From contig JAGOLH010000020.1 in NCBI GenBank assembly GCA_017994175.1, positions 1-45,968 on the forward strand: a DNA stretch of 45,968 nucleotides. The letters are read 5' to 3'. The position numbers were made by a program, and so were the translations under genes. Source of the stretch: Bacteroidales bacterium. Lineage in GTDB: Bacteria > Bacteroidota > Bacteroidia > Bacteroidales > ML635J-15. Below the pieces are notes generated by a model. The model was not told the origin of the DNA and did no database searches. It was given only the letters and a program-made list of their open reading frames with translations. Below, piece after piece: positions 34,976 to 44,486 of the stretch (position 1 is the first letter of the stretch; each line of letters opens with the position of its first letter).

Positions 34976-36526
34976 TTAACTGCATCCACAGCATCCGCAA
35001 CTATACTTCTCAATGAGTACTTTTCCGGTCATTTCGATTGGTGCTTGTATTTCCATCAGGTGTAGAACTGTTGGGGCAACATCTGCCAATATTCCTGAAG
35101 TAACCCGCTTCACCCGATTGCTTATTACAATTATCGGAACCGGATTCAACGAATGGGCAGTATTTGGGCTACCATCATCATTGGTAGCATAATCGGCATT
35201 ACCATGGTCAGCTATTATTACAACCTCATAATTGTTTTTTCTTGCAGCAGCAACAACTTCCCCGACACATGTATCAACCGCTTGCACTGCCTTAAATATT
35301 GAATTATAAACGCCTGTATGGCCAACCATATCTCCATTTGCAAAATTCAGGCAGATAAAATCATTTTCATTTTTATCAAGTTGTTCTATCACAGCATCTT
35401 TTACCTTGTAAGCACTCATTTCGGGTTGCAAATCATAAGTTGCCACTTTAGGAGATGGTATCATGATGCGGGTTTCTCCATCGAATGCATCTTCCCTGCC
35501 CCCGCTGAAAAAAAATGTTACATGGGCATATTTTTCCGTTTCAGCAATCCTGAGCTGCTTTAAACCATGTTGCGATAAAACTTCTCCAAGGGTGTTTTGT
35601 ACGTTTTGTTTATCGTAGATAACATGCACATTTTCAAACGACTCATCATAACGCGTCATGGTATAGTACTGCAATGGAATTGTCTTCATACCTGCTTCAG
35701 GCATGTCCTTTTGTGTAAGGGCAATGGATATTTGCCTAAGTCTGTCGGTGCGGAAGTTAAAACAAATCACTACATCGTTATCCTGAATTACAGCGACAGG
35801 TTTTCCGTTTTCATCCACCATAATGATGGGTTTAATAAATTCATCTGTAATGCCATTATTATATGATTTCTGAATGCTTCCGATTAAATCTGTGCTATAT
35901 TCTCCTATTCCGTAAATCAAAGCGTCGTAGCCTTGTTTAATCCTTTCCCATCGTTTATCACGATCCATTGTATAATATCTACCTGCAAGGCTGGCAACTT
36001 TCACTTTGGTGCCTTGAATATGTTGAAGCAAATCCTCGGTAAATCCTTTGCCGCTCATAGGGTCGGTATCGCGTCCATCCGTCAGCGCATGAACGAATAC
36101 TTTATCAAGGTTATAATCCCGGGTAATATCACATAGCTTAAACAAATGTGAGCTCATAGAATGCACACCACCATTACCAATGAGTCCGACAAAGTGCACA
36201 GCTTTATTATGGGCTTTAGCATACGAAAAAGCTTGTTTTAGTATCGGATTATTGCTGATAGCATTGCTTTTCACCTCCTTGTTTATTCTTACCAGGTCCT
36301 GATACACTACACGCCCTGCGCCAATATTCAGATGCCCAACTTCACTATTGCCCATCTGTCCTTCGGGAAGCCCCACGTTCTCTCCCGATGCCAGTAAATA
36401 TGAGTTGTGATACGACGATTTAAGCTGATCGATATTTGGTGTCGGAGCTGCGGATATCACGTCACTTTTTGTACCATCGCCGATACCCCATCCATCGAGT
36501 ATCATGAGTAAAACTTTTCTGTTCAT
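34976..36526 (-). CDS. gpmI: cofactor-independent phosphoglycerate mutase
   Basis: The 516-residue enzyme is complete. Metal-binding Asp11 is in LMILDGWG; the catalytic Ser61 is in [23 protein letters not shown] and the later IADHGNADY metal sites are present. It interconverts 3- and 2-phosphoglycerate with Mn2+, in glycolysis. The odd part is the last nine residues: YSCGCCGCS, four cysteines in six residues, absent from GpmI of model bacteria as far as I know. Not part of an operon here: the gene upstream is divergent (dacB). Confidence 0.95.
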   Translation of the reverse strand: MNRKVLLMILDGWGIGDGTKSDVISAAPTPNIDQLKSSYHNSYLLASGENVGLPEGQMGNSEVGHLNIGAGRVVYQDLVRINKEVKSNAISNNPILKQAFSYAKAHNKAVHFVGLIGNGGVHSMSSHLFKLCDITRDYNLDKVFVHALTDGRDTDPMSGKGFTEDLLQHIQGTKVKVASLAGRYYTMDRDKRWERIKQGYDALIYGIGEYSTDLIGSIQKSYNNGITDEFIKPIIMVDENGKPVAVIQDNDVVICFNFRTDRLRQISIALTQKDMPEAGMKTIPLQYYTMTRYDESFENVHVIYDKQNVQNTLGEVLSQHGLKQLRIAETEKYAHVTFFFSGGREDAFDGETRIMIPSPKVATYDLQPEMSAYKVKDAVIEQLDKNENDFICLNFANGDMVGHTGVYNSIFKAVQAVDTCVGEVVAAARKNNYEVVIIADHGNADYATNDDGSPNTAHSLNPVPIIVISNRVKRVTSGILADVAPTVLHLMEIQAPIEMTGKVLIEKYSCGCCGCS

Positions 36527-36628
36527 TGTTTAGTTTTTTAAATTAACAATGGCTTGTTATGAATGTTCAAATTCAGCCGCATGCAAATGTCATAAAATTC
36601 CGGTATTTTTACAACAAAACATTACTTT

Positions 36629-38074
36629 ATGAGTACACGACTTGTTAATTTTCTAATCGTCATATTACTGGTTTCGCTGTTCACTCCAGAATCGCAGGCA
36701 CAACAAAATCTTGAAAAACTACTGAAGAGTCCTATTCTTAAAAATGCTTCGGTAAGCATGCTGGTGGTTGATGTAACCACGGGAGATACACTGTTTAAAA
36801 ACGATCCGTATCGCAGCCTTACCCCTGCATCAACGCTTAAGCTATTTAGCACATCGACAGCACTTGAGCTTCTCGGTAAGGATTTTACATTTAAAACCGA
36901 AATAGGATATTCCGGTACTATTGATAGTAACGGCACGCTAAACGGCGATATCTACATTATCGGTCATGGAGACCCTTGTCTTGGGGCAGAACGTTTCGGA
37001 GATTTCTATTATAAGCCCGATACATTTCTAAATATTTGGGTAAAAAGCATTCAGGACGCAGGTATTAAAAAAGTGAACGGTAGAATCATCGGTGACCCAT
37101 CTGAATTTTGCTTTCCGTTCCAGCAAGGAACATGGCATTATGGTGACGTGGGCAACTACTACGGGGCTCCTGTGAGTGGTCTTAGTATTTACGAAAACAC
37201 CTACAATCTGTTTTTTGCCACGGGTTTTTTTGACGGAGACAGCACAAGGTTGCTGGGGCAAGAACCGGTAATTCCGGGCATGAAATTCATTAATAGAGTG
37301 ATTTCGAAAAGCACAGGAGGCGACCAGGCATACATTTTCGGCGGTGCCGAAAGTAATAACCGTATCATCAAGGGTAGTTTGCCTACCAAGCAAAACAAAT
37401 TCAAAATCAAGGGAGCCATTCCCAATCCCCCCCTTTTTGCAGCTCAGGAATTGCAGCAGCATCTGATTGGTAAAGGGATTACAGTGAGTGGTGATGCAGT
37501 GGTCATCTCCGAAGGAAGCAGAAACCCCATAATAAAACCGCTATTCATAAGCAACTCGCCTGTTCTGAAGCGCATTTGCGATGCTACCAACTTATGGAGC
37601 CTGAATTTATATGCCGAAACTTTGGCAGTGCAATGCGGGTTAACTCTTAAGTCAAAACCTGATAATAGCTATGAGAGTATTAAAAATTTCTGGAAAATGA
37701 AGGGTATGAACACCGAAGGTCTATATATTGTTGATGGTTCTGGACTATCGGGGTTTAATGCTGTAAATGCAGCACAGCTTGTGTTTCTGCTGCAATACAT
37801 GAAAACGAAATCATCTCTGTCGGAAGAATTCGAGTCGACCCTGCCTGTTGCCGGAAATTCAGGAACATTAACAAAATACTGTATGTACGGTTCTGCAAAA
37901 AACCGTATTCATGCAAAAGGTGGCAGCATGACCCGTGTGAGAAGTATGGCAGGTTATGCTGAAACGAAAACTGGCAAACAATTGGCTTTTGCAATTATCA
38001 TTAACAATTACGACGAAAAAGGAGAAATAAAAGCTCTCATGGAAGAAATATTGAATGCAATTGCTGAAATGTAA
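36629..38074 (+). CDS. dacB: D-Ala-D-Ala carboxypeptidase/endopeptidase, PBP4 type
   Basis: The 481-residue exported peptidase S13 protein has a signal peptide (cut near Ser-Gln-Ala-Gln, residue 25). It carries the three active-site motifs of penicillin-binding proteins: SxxK as STLK (Ser68-Lys71), SxN as SLN near residue 327, and KTG as KGG in HAKGGSM near residue 429. The inserted beta domains between SxxK and SxN are the right size for PBP4/DacB. It trims or opens peptidoglycan cross-links in the periplasm, a job related to that of the glucosaminidase two genes away, though divergently placed. Start MSTRLVNF is the first Met. Confidence 0.92.
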   Translation: MSTRLVNFLIVILLVSLFTPESQAQQNLEKLLKSPILKNASVSMLVVDVTTGDTLFKNDPYRSLTPASTLKLFSTSTALELLGKDFTFKTEIGYSGTIDSNGTLNGDIYIIGHGDPCLGAERFGDFYYKPDTFLNIWVKSIQDAGIKKVNGRIIGDPSEFCFPFQQGTWHYGDVGNYYGAPVSGLSIYENTYNLFFATGFFDGDSTRLLGQEPVIPGMKFINRVISKSTGGDQAYIFGGAESNNRIIKGSLPTKQNKFKIKGAIPNPPLFAAQELQQHLIGKGITVSGDAVVISEGSRNPIIKPLFISNSPVLKRICDATNLWSLNLYAETLAVQCGLTLKSKPDNSYESIKNFWKMKGMNTEGLYIVDGSGLSGFNAVNAAQLVFLLQYMKTKSSLSEEFESTLPVAGNSGTLTKYCMYGSAKNRIHAKGGSMTRVRSMAGYAETKTGKQLAFAIIINNYDEKGEIKALMEEILNAIAEM

Positions 38075-38131
38075 TTATTCTAACTATATAATATTGTGGT
38101 TATTATGAGTTATAATTAAATCATTAGTTTA

Positions 38132-39162
38132 ACCCGTTGTGCATTTAGGCCAAATTTAGTTTAATTTTTATTGATGGGTCTATCAAAAACAAATTTGTTG
38201 AGGAATTGAATAAGAGTTTGTGAGGAAATTTTAGCAAGAATTCGAGTTTTAAAATCCTCAAACGACTTGGCATAGTTTCTTCTAAAAATGAACTGGTCAC
38301 ACAGCTGGGAGAATAAAGTTTGTTCACCTTAATGTTATTTTTTTGTGTTCACGAATGCTTCGCATTTCCATCCTTTTTCTGGCTTTTCTGAAAATGTATG
38401 GTTGGGCTATAAAGTTGATCTGGTTTTTCTCATAGGGGTTTGCAGCTTGAAATTACCCGAATTGAAAAGGTCTAATTGTATCTCAGCCGATAAGTACCCC
38501 CTATCCCCGTGCAAGGTGCAGTCAGCCATTTGAGCTTTAATATCTTTTAAGTAATGAATATCATGCACAGAGGCAGGGGTTAAATCGATACTTTGAAAAA
38601 CGCCATCAATTGAACATACGCCATGAAGTTTATAGCCATAGTAGTACATTTGCTGCGTAGTACAAAAACCTTTATCAGGGAGCGACTCCTCGTGTTCTTT
38701 ACAAATTCTGCTTCTCGATGCACGCGACATTTTGCATACTTCGAGGGGCATTGAGTCAACAATAAAATTGTCTTCAAATTGGTTGAAACAATCCGCAAGT
38801 TTTTGCCGGACAACTTCTACCAGATCAAATAACTTTCTCCTTCTTTTGTTATATACACTTCGTTCAATTAATCGTTCAAGTTGGGTGTTTTCTATTATCC
38901 TAAATAGCTGACATTCACTGTCTAAGCCCATGTATTCCGATGTTAAACTCAATGCCACAACTTCAATGTTGCTAAGTTTCGGTTTGCGTACCTGAAGAAA
39001 AATGTTGGGGGTTACAGGTAAATCTTGTAAATGTTTCAAGATTATTTTGTAGTTTTGAATAAAGTTGTTCATATATTTAAGTGCTTGATATTCAGTTAAA
39101 TATAAGAATTATTATAATTCAATGAACAACTTTTTTATTTATTTTTCAAATGCACAACGGGT
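38132..39162 (-). mobile_element. IS982-family insertion sequence, decayed
   Basis: About 1.03 kb with perfect 15-bp terminal inverted repeats: ACCCGTTGTGCATTT at 38132-38146 and AAATGCACAACGGGT at 39148-39162, the IS982-type end. One transposase gene is inside, broken (see next entry). No clear target-site duplication: the flanks TTAGTTTA and CTTAATTA differ, which suggests an old insertion or rearranged ends. Confidence 0.88.
38161..39072 (-). pseudogene. IS982 transposase, frameshifted and interrupted
   Basis: The N-terminal 221 residues read cleanly from 39072 down to a TAG at about 38409: helical start, then the DDE core with DSMPLEVCK, GYKLHGVCSIDGV and HGDRGYLS. Near 38427 one base of an A-run has been lost; in the next frame the sequence continues correctly as NQINFIAQPYIFRKARKR. 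A second defect follows: about 44 nt of unrelated sequence is inserted, then the frame resumes as QLCDQFIFRRNYAKSFEDF and runs to its natural stop at 38161. Two independent lesions mean the transposase is dead unless a frameshift is programmed, which the insertion argues against. Confidence 0.85.
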
Positions 39163-39243
39163 CTTAATTATTAATAATTTAAATAATTTTTTCAAATGAG
39201 TTTAGTAGACACTAATGATTTTGAACATTAAACCATAAAAGAC

Positions 39244-40737
39244 ATGAAACTCTTGAATTTAATCGTACTTATTGCAATTACCTGCATCACCACAAACGCT
39301 TTTTGCCAGCAAAGCATTGTGTTCGATAAGCAATATAGCTTCGATAACCAGGGCAGCTATCCGAAAGATTTTAAGCAAACCCCCGACGGGGGGTATATAT
39401 GTGCCGGATCTATCGGGTTTGCCATGTTCGATATAAGGTTCCTGTTGTTTAAAACAGATTCTCTGGGTAACCTCGAATGGTATAAATATCAGAATAATCC
39501 TTCTGTTGATTGTGATTTGTGGGCTGTAGATATTACCAAAACCGGGAGTTATGTGGGCATTGGCGTATCACTGGATAACCCCAACTGGCATCACAGTGCT
39601 GCTATTGTTATGTATAATAACTATGGTGATACTCTTTGGTCTAAACAATATGCTTTTCCGATAACTGGCAATGCAAGTTTACAATCAAAAATGTATTTTT
39701 ATGACGGACTTTGTACAGAAGATAATTCAATACTTGCCGTAGGGAGCATTGTCGACAGTTCATTTTCCAATCCGCTGGTTGTAAAAACCGATATGAACGG
39801 CGATACGCTCTGGACCTGGCGGCTGCATAAAGTACAAAACACCATTGTGCTCGAATCGGTGGCCGAAACCGCCGATGGCGACTACGTGGCCGTGGGCCGG
39901 GCTGAGGTACAGGTGCTCGATAGCAGCAAAACTGACGCCGCACCCAATCGGGGCATTATTGTAAAATTAAATCCTGACGGGGAATTGATTTATTTAAAAG
40001 AATGGACGGATGTTGACTTTAATGTCTTTAAAGATATATATATCGATAAAGATGGAAATTTTGTAATAGTAGGGACATATATTATTTATGAACCGGATGT
40101 ATCTTATCATGTTCTTTTGGTAAAAACCGACGCCAATGGTAACACAATGTATTACCGGCAAATAAGCTATGGAAGATTCGATAGCGGTATGTGCCTAACC
40201 TGTGATATAAACAATAACATATACCTTTTAAATATGTATACTACTCCGTTGGCAGAAGACTGGCCCGATGATGTACTATTGCAAAAATATACTCCTGATG
40301 GCGAACTTTTGTGGCAGCACAGCATTGGCGGGCAGAACATTCAAAACTGGCCTTATGAAATTGTTTCCACCACCGACGGGGGCATTGCTTTTTGCGGGCT
40401 GTATCACTCAGATGGTAACTACAGTTGGCTTGTAAAAACCGACAGCCTCGGCAACGGGCCTTATGGGCCGGGATGGATAAATGCGGTGCCCGAAAACAAC
40501 TTCAATGCGGAGGTAAAGGTTTACCCCAACCCGGCCGATCAAAATATCTCGATCAAATCATTACAGGCAGGCCTTGCCATGATAATAGAGTTTTACGATA
40601 TCTACGGACGCTTAATAAAAACCGAAGGAATAGCCGATAATCCTGTTTATGTAGGCGATTTAAACAATGGAAACTACATAATCAGAATAATTACAGGAAA
40701 CAAAACCTATGTAAAAAAACTCATGATTAACCGTTAA
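39244..40737 (+). CDS. T9SS cargo with propeller-like repeats
   Basis: The 497-residue protein has a signal peptide (cut near Phe-Cys-Gln-Gln, residue 22). The body is built of repeats of the form 'KTD..GN..W...' (for example LLFKTDSLGNLEWYKY, LVKTDANGNTMYYRQ, WLVKTDSLGNG). This is a beta-propeller-like pattern common in secreted Bacteroidota proteins, with 5-6 units visible. A type A T9SS sorting domain starts at VYPNPADQNISIKS (near 426) and ends KKLMINR. Function unknown; likely a surface adhesin or scaffold. Parts of the gene around 39820-39960 and 40310-40540 are visibly richer in GC than the rest. Confidence 0.85.
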   Translation: MKLLNLIVLIAITCITTNAFCQQSIVFDKQYSFDNQGSYPKDFKQTPDGGYICAGSIGFAMFDIRFLLFKTDSLGNLEWYKYQNNPSVDCDLWAVDITKTGSYVGIGVSLDNPNWHHSAAIVMYNNYGDTLWSKQYAFPITGNASLQSKMYFYDGLCTEDNSILAVGSIVDSSFSNPLVVKTDMNGDTLWTWRLHKVQNTIVLESVAETADGDYVAVGRAEVQVLDSSKTDAAPNRGIIVKLNPDGELIYLKEWTDVDFNVFKDIYIDKDGNFVIVGTYIIYEPDVSYHVLLVKTDANGNTMYYRQISYGRFDSGMCLTCDINNNIYLLNMYTTPLAEDWPDDVLLQKYTPDGELLWQHSIGGQNIQNWPYEIVSTTDGGIAFCGLYHSDGNYSWLVKTDSLGNGPYGPGWINAVPENNFNAEVKVYPNPADQNISIKSLQAGLAMIIEFYDIYGRLIKTEGIADNPVYVGDLNNGNYIIRIITGNKTYVKKLMINR

Positions 40738-40819
40738 AAACATATAATAAAAATCAAAAAACAAATAGTATTTTTGTTATTCTAATATGTATTACCATTT
40801 TCTGTTTTAAATCAAAACT

Positions 40820-41416
40820 ATGACACGCGAAGAACAGCTCAAATTCTGCAAGGTCTGCAAAAATCAAAAATTCGATTTCACTCATGGTATTATTTGTAAT
40901 ATTACAAATTTGCCGGCTGAATTCGACAGTGAATGCGACTTTTTTGAAGAGGACACTGTACTTAAGGCAAAATCGGAGGGCAAATCGGTTGAAGATGAAA
41001 TATGCATTTCGGGTGCCAGTAAAAGTAAAAGGTTTGCGAACTACTTGCTCGACAGTATTTTCATGTTTCTATTCAGCACCATTATTATGTTTCTATTATA
41101 TTTCGTTGGATATATGGCTTTCCCAGGACTTATTGAATTTCTTGATGCAGATAGCACATTACAGAACTATGTAATTGGATTTCTGATGGCTATGCTATAT
41201 TATTCCATTTTTGAGGCAACGACCGGTCGTACAATAGCCAAATTCATTACCCGTACAAAAGTGGTTACATTTGATGGGAATAAACCCGAATTTGAAAGGA
41301 TATTCATTCGCTCGTTATGCCGTTTTATTCCATTTGAGGCCTTCTCTATTTTGTTCTCTGACTCAGATCTTTGCTGGCACGACACCATTTCGAAGACACG
41401 GGTAATTAATGTGTAA
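40820..41416 (+). CDS. RDD-family membrane protein with zinc-ribbon-like N-terminus
   Basis: The 198-residue protein begins with a short cytoplasmic Cys segment: CKVCKNQ, then CNI and SECDFF (C-x2-C ... C ... C), likely a metal-binding ribbon. Three hydrophobic helices follow (about 75-100, 115-135, and a weaker one near 165-185). The RDD signature is SKSKRFANYLLDSIF, then YYSIFEATTGRTIAKFITRTKVV and the conserved Arg-rich IRSLCRFIPF. RDD proteins are small inner-membrane proteins, some linked to Na+/H+ exchange; role here unknown. TATTTTTG at 40769-40776 may be its -7 box. Confidence 0.85.
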   Translation: MTREEQLKFCKVCKNQKFDFTHGIICNITNLPAEFDSECDFFEEDTVLKAKSEGKSVEDEICISGASKSKRFANYLLDSIFMFLFSTIIMFLLYFVGYMAFPGLIEFLDADSTLQNYVIGFLMAMLYYSIFEATTGRTIAKFITRTKVVTFDGNKPEFERIFIRSLCRFIPFEAFSILFSDSDLCWHDTISKTRVINV

Positions 41417-41473
41417 TTGTTTTTTTAGGTAGTACCGCTATAGGATCAGTCGGCAAAATGCTTCTGTATATTT

Positions 41474-42322
41474 TTATGCTAAATCGCAGAGGGCTGATGT
41501 AAGCTTAGTGGCAACGCGATTGTAGAATCGTTTTTCGCCAAATGCTTGAACCCACCTAATCCCGTGAATTGAGTCGATGAGCAATACTTCATCGAAATTG
41601 AGCAAATCCCGTGGTTGAATTTCACTATCTCGAGAAACCGATAGCCCTATTTTTTCAGCAGCATTTTCAACATAACCACATAGAACATCGGTTGAATACA
41701 AATACCTCTCCGAAGGTATAAATAAATCATTGTCTTTAATAAACATTACATTGGCATCGGGAGCCTGAAAAATATTGCCTTCATCATTTACCAGGAAGAC
41801 ATTATTAGCATTCAACAATCGTATATATTTTTCAATTCCGGTGAACCCAAGTGCTTGGTAGCTTGCTGTAAAAACAGGTTTTACCGAAGGGTATAATATG
41901 TCTTCGAAGGCTGCCATTCTCAGGCCGGTTTCATTAAGCAAATAATGCTGATCCGGATGGTTTTCAGCTTCAATCAGCACAGATACAGGTGAATCGGCCT
42001 GATAAAAGAAGCTGTCGTTTTCATTGCGAAAGACAGTAATACGCACCAAGCTACCACGATATATACGGCACTTCTGAAGAAGTAAGAAAATGTCGTGCTC
42101 CACTATTTTCGAACTGAAAAGTGCCGGTAAAGGAATACCTTTCATATTCATTTCATCGCATAAATGCTCAAAATAAGCGTCGAAAAAAAACACCTTACTG
42201 CTAGCGCCGCGCATCGTTTGCCACACAACCTCACCGTAAAGCATTCCCCTGTTACCGGGCATTATGCAGGGGTTTTCTGCAGGCAGAAAAGCTCCATTCA
42301 GCATGATGTGCTTAGCTTTCAT
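41474..42322 (-). CDS. class IV PLP aminotransferase-like protein
   Basis: About 282 residues from the ATG at 42320-42322, which overlaps the stop of the HAD gene (ATGA); the open frame reaches 42355 but the coupled start is better. Matches fold-type IV aminotransferases (IlvE, D-amino-acid aminotransferase, ADC lyase). RGMLYGEVVWQTMR corresponds to the dGl.yGdgvFETmr motif, and a Lys before PVFTASYQAL is at the PLP-Lys position. The usual E-x-x-x-[AS]N-hydrophobic motif is IFQAPDANVMF, with Gln instead of the usual Glu, so the chemistry may differ. By family it could lyse aminodeoxychorismate or transaminate branched-chain amino acids. It is the last gene of the holA operon. Confidence 0.78.
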   Translation of the reverse strand: MKAKHIMLNGAFLPAENPCIMPGNRGMLYGEVVWQTMRGASSKVFFFDAYFEHLCDEMNMKGIPLPALFSSKIVEHDIFLLLQKCRIYRGSLVRITVFRNENDSFFYQADSPVSVLIEAENHPDQHYLLNETGLRMAAFEDILYPSVKPVFTASYQALGFTGIEKYIRLLNANNVFLVNDEGNIFQAPDANVMFIKDNDLFIPSERYLYSTDVLCGYVENAAEKIGLSVSRDSEIQPRDLLNFDEVLLIDSIHGIRWVQAFGEKRFYNRVATKLTSALCDLA

Positions 42323-42822
42323 TGTTGCTTTGAGGTTTCGATAATTTTGCGACACACGGGTAGAAGTGCGGAATTCGGCTCTATATGTATTCCCTTCACT
42401 CCTGCCGCTATGGCTGCTTCAATATCGCGAATAGAGTCTCCAATCAACCATGATTCTTTAGGGTCAATATTAAAGCGGGCTAGCGCTTTTTCAATCATCA
42501 GTGATTTGGGCTTGCGACAGAGACAATTGGTGAAGGTTTCGTGGTGCGGACAGTAATAAAACTCGTCAACCGTGGTGCCAAACCCGGCAAGGTAATCAAG
42601 TAGTTTGCGGTGCATTGCCTCTACCATTTCGTGAGTGAAAAGTTTTTTTGCAATTCCTGCCTGATTTGAAATAATTATTACCTGGAAATTGTTTTCTTTT
42701 AGCAGCTGAATGGCTTCTCCAACATCTCCATTTATAACAAAATCATCAGTGGTACAATTATATGTTCCCCTTTCGAGGTTGACCACCCCATCTCTATCTA
42801 GGAAAACAGCTTTATTTTTCAT
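42319..42822 (-). CDS. HAD-family histidinol/heptose-bisphosphate phosphatase-like
   Basis: The 167-residue protein has HAD motif I as DRDGVVN (Asp9 nucleophile, Asp11), motif II IISNQAG, and motif IV GDSIRDIEAA. A zinc loop with Cys91, His93, Cys100 and Cys102 (CPHH ... CLCRKP) is typical of GmhB-type D-glycero-D-manno-heptose-1,7-bisphosphate phosphatases and related histidinol-phosphate phosphatases. The sugar role would fit LPS core synthesis, but no gmh genes are nearby, so only the subfamily is claimed. Both its start and its stop overlap neighbours by an ATGA, so it is translationally coupled to the rhomboid gene before and the aminotransferase after. Confidence 0.88.
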   Translation of the reverse strand: MKNKAVFLDRDGVVNLERGTYNCTTDDFVINGDVGEAIQLLKENNFQVIIISNQAGIAKKLFTHEMVEAMHRKLLDYLAGFGTTVDEFYYCPHHETFTNCLCRKPKSLMIEKALARFNIDPKESWLIGDSIRDIEAAIAAGVKGIHIEPNSALLPVCRKIIETSKQQ

Positions 42823-43442
42823 AGAAATGGCAGATTGGTAATTTCAGCAACGAACTGTGCAAATAATTCCGGTTTTACCATGAGTGGGTAAAAGAACCCG
42901 AAAACTGCGCCCCAGAAATGAGCATCATGTCCGATATTATCAGTTCCTCGCTTGGCTTGCCGGTATGAATAAAACAAATAGAGTGCACCAAAAAGTATTC
43001 CCGGAATGGGAAGAATACCAAAAAAATACACCATTTTCCACGGTTCAAAGAATATGCAGGCAAAAACAACCGCTGACGTAGCGCCAGAGGCACCCACAGC
43101 ACTATAGTACGGGTTATTTTTGTGTTTAATCAGGCTGAAAAGCGATGAAGCTACGATTGCGGTAAAATATAACAGCAACCAGTGTAATGGTGCCAGGTTG
43201 TTAAAAACACCGGAAAAATGTCTCATCAGAGCTATACCAAACGACCATAAAACCAGCATGTTTACAATCAGATGCATCCAGCTACCGTGCAAAAAAGCAT
43301 GGGTAATCAGCCTGCCGTATTCACGGTTGTGAGATACCCTGTATGCACTGAACAGGTATTTTTCGAATAAAGCCGGTCGTTTCCATGCGAGGTAACTGAA
43401 AACAACATTGGAGGCAATGACGATATAAATAATGTTATCCAT
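42819..43442 (-). CDS. rhomboid-family intramembrane serine protease
   Basis: The 207-residue membrane protein has about six helices. It carries the rhomboid signature: ITHAFLHGSWMHLIVNMLVLW (the H-x-x-x-N region, about 47-66), the catalytic Ser in GASG (Ser119), and the catalytic His in GHDAHFWGA (His175). So the Ser-His dyad is complete. It would cut membrane-tethered proteins within the inner membrane; substrates unknown. Its start codon shares one base with the holA stop (TAATG), and its stop overlaps the HAD gene's start, so it is embedded in a tightly coupled operon. Confidence 0.92.
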   Translation of the reverse strand: MDNIIYIVIASNVVFSYLAWKRPALFEKYLFSAYRVSHNREYGRLITHAFLHGSWMHLIVNMLVLWSFGIALMRHFSGVFNNLAPLHWLLLYFTAIVASSLFSLIKHKNNPYYSAVGASGATSAVVFACIFFEPWKMVYFFGILPIPGILFGALYLFYSYRQAKRGTDNIGHDAHFWGAVFGFFYPLMVKPELFAQFVAEITNLPFL

Positions 43443-44443
43443 TAGTGTAAAATCTTGAATACCATTTCTTTCATAATATCGCCATCATCAATTGTGCCGG
43501 TATCTATTCCCTTGCTTTTTAGGTCACAGCTTCGCAAAACCGAAACTACGTGTATCAGGCGCGGCAACGAATAGTTTGAGGCCGCAGCTGTGTATTCGTC
43601 GATAAAATACGGGCTTACACCCAATTCGGCGGCGAGATTATTTTTACTTTTATCGGTAAGTGAATGATATATTATCAATCGGTTAAAATAATCGAACAAT
43701 TGTGTTATAACAAACACAAGGGGGTGGTCTTTGGGAGCTTTAGCAAAGTAATCAACAATCTGGTAAGCCCTGAAAGAGTCGCGCATTCCAAGTGCCTTTT
43801 GCAATTCGAACACGTTAAAGTCGCGGTGGATTCCAATATTATCTTTCACCATATCTTCGGTAATCTGCCTGCTGCCCTCGGGTAAAATAGATATAAGCTT
43901 TTGCAGTTCCGATGCAATGCGCGAAAGGTCGCTGCCAAGGCAATCTGCTATTAGCGCTGCTGCACGGGGTTGTATTACCACTGCCTGTTCATCGAGGAAA
44001 CTGCCTATCCATGGAATTATTTTGTTGAAATATAGTTTTGAAGATTCGAATAGCACCCCTTTCTGATCGATTTCCTTTGCCAGTTTGGTGCGTTTATCGA
44101 ATTTCTTGTATTTATAGGCAAGCACCAGTATTGTAGAAGGTACGGGCGAAACCATATATGATTCGAGGGGTTTAAAATTCTTGATTTGCTGGGCTTCTTT
44201 CACAATAATCACCTGTTGGTTTGCCATCATCGGGAACCTTCTGGCAGCTTCAACTATTGCAACAGCATCAACGTCTTTGCCGTAGAATATGGTTTGATTG
44301 AATGCTTTTTCGGTATCGCTCAGCACATTGTCGGCTATAAAATCGGTAATAACGTCGATAAAATATGGTTCTTCGCCATGAAGCAGATATACCGGCTTAT
44401 AGATTCTGTTCTTCAGGTCGCTTACAATCTGTTCAAAATTCAT
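43442..44443 (-). CDS. holA: DNA polymerase III subunit delta
   Basis: The 333-residue protein matches HolA of Bacteroidota. The N-terminal AAA-like part (YLLHGEEPYFID, VIIVKEAQQIK) lacks Walker motifs, as expected for delta. The middle helices (LGSDLSRIASELQKLI) and the C-terminal collar domain (FNVFELQKALGMRD ... VVSVLRSCDLKSKGI) follow in order. It opens the beta sliding clamp in the clamp-loader complex. It is first in a four-gene run with rhomboid, HAD and aminotransferase genes. A TATCTTTG -7 box on the minus strand at 44463-44470 fits its promoter. Confidence 0.9.
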   Translation of the reverse strand: MNFEQIVSDLKNRIYKPVYLLHGEEPYFIDVITDFIADNVLSDTEKAFNQTIFYGKDVDAVAIVEAARRFPMMANQQVIIVKEAQQIKNFKPLESYMVSPVPSTILVLAYKYKKFDKRTKLAKEIDQKGVLFESSKLYFNKIIPWIGSFLDEQAVVIQPRAAALIADCLGSDLSRIASELQKLISILPEGSRQITEDMVKDNIGIHRDFNVFELQKALGMRDSFRAYQIVDYFAKAPKDHPLVFVITQLFDYFNRLIIYHSLTDKSKNNLAAELGVSPYFIDEYTAAASNYSLPRLIHVVSVLRSCDLKSKGIDTGTIDDGDIMKEMVFKILH

Positions 44444-44486
44444 CTGGTTTGTTTTGCTATTGCAAAGATAAAATTATTTGTCGGAA

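Noticed and set aside
38120..39175. Target-site duplication of the IS982 element
   Set aside because: Flanks TTAGTTTA and CTTAATTA are similar but not the same; AT-rich chance similarity is likely.
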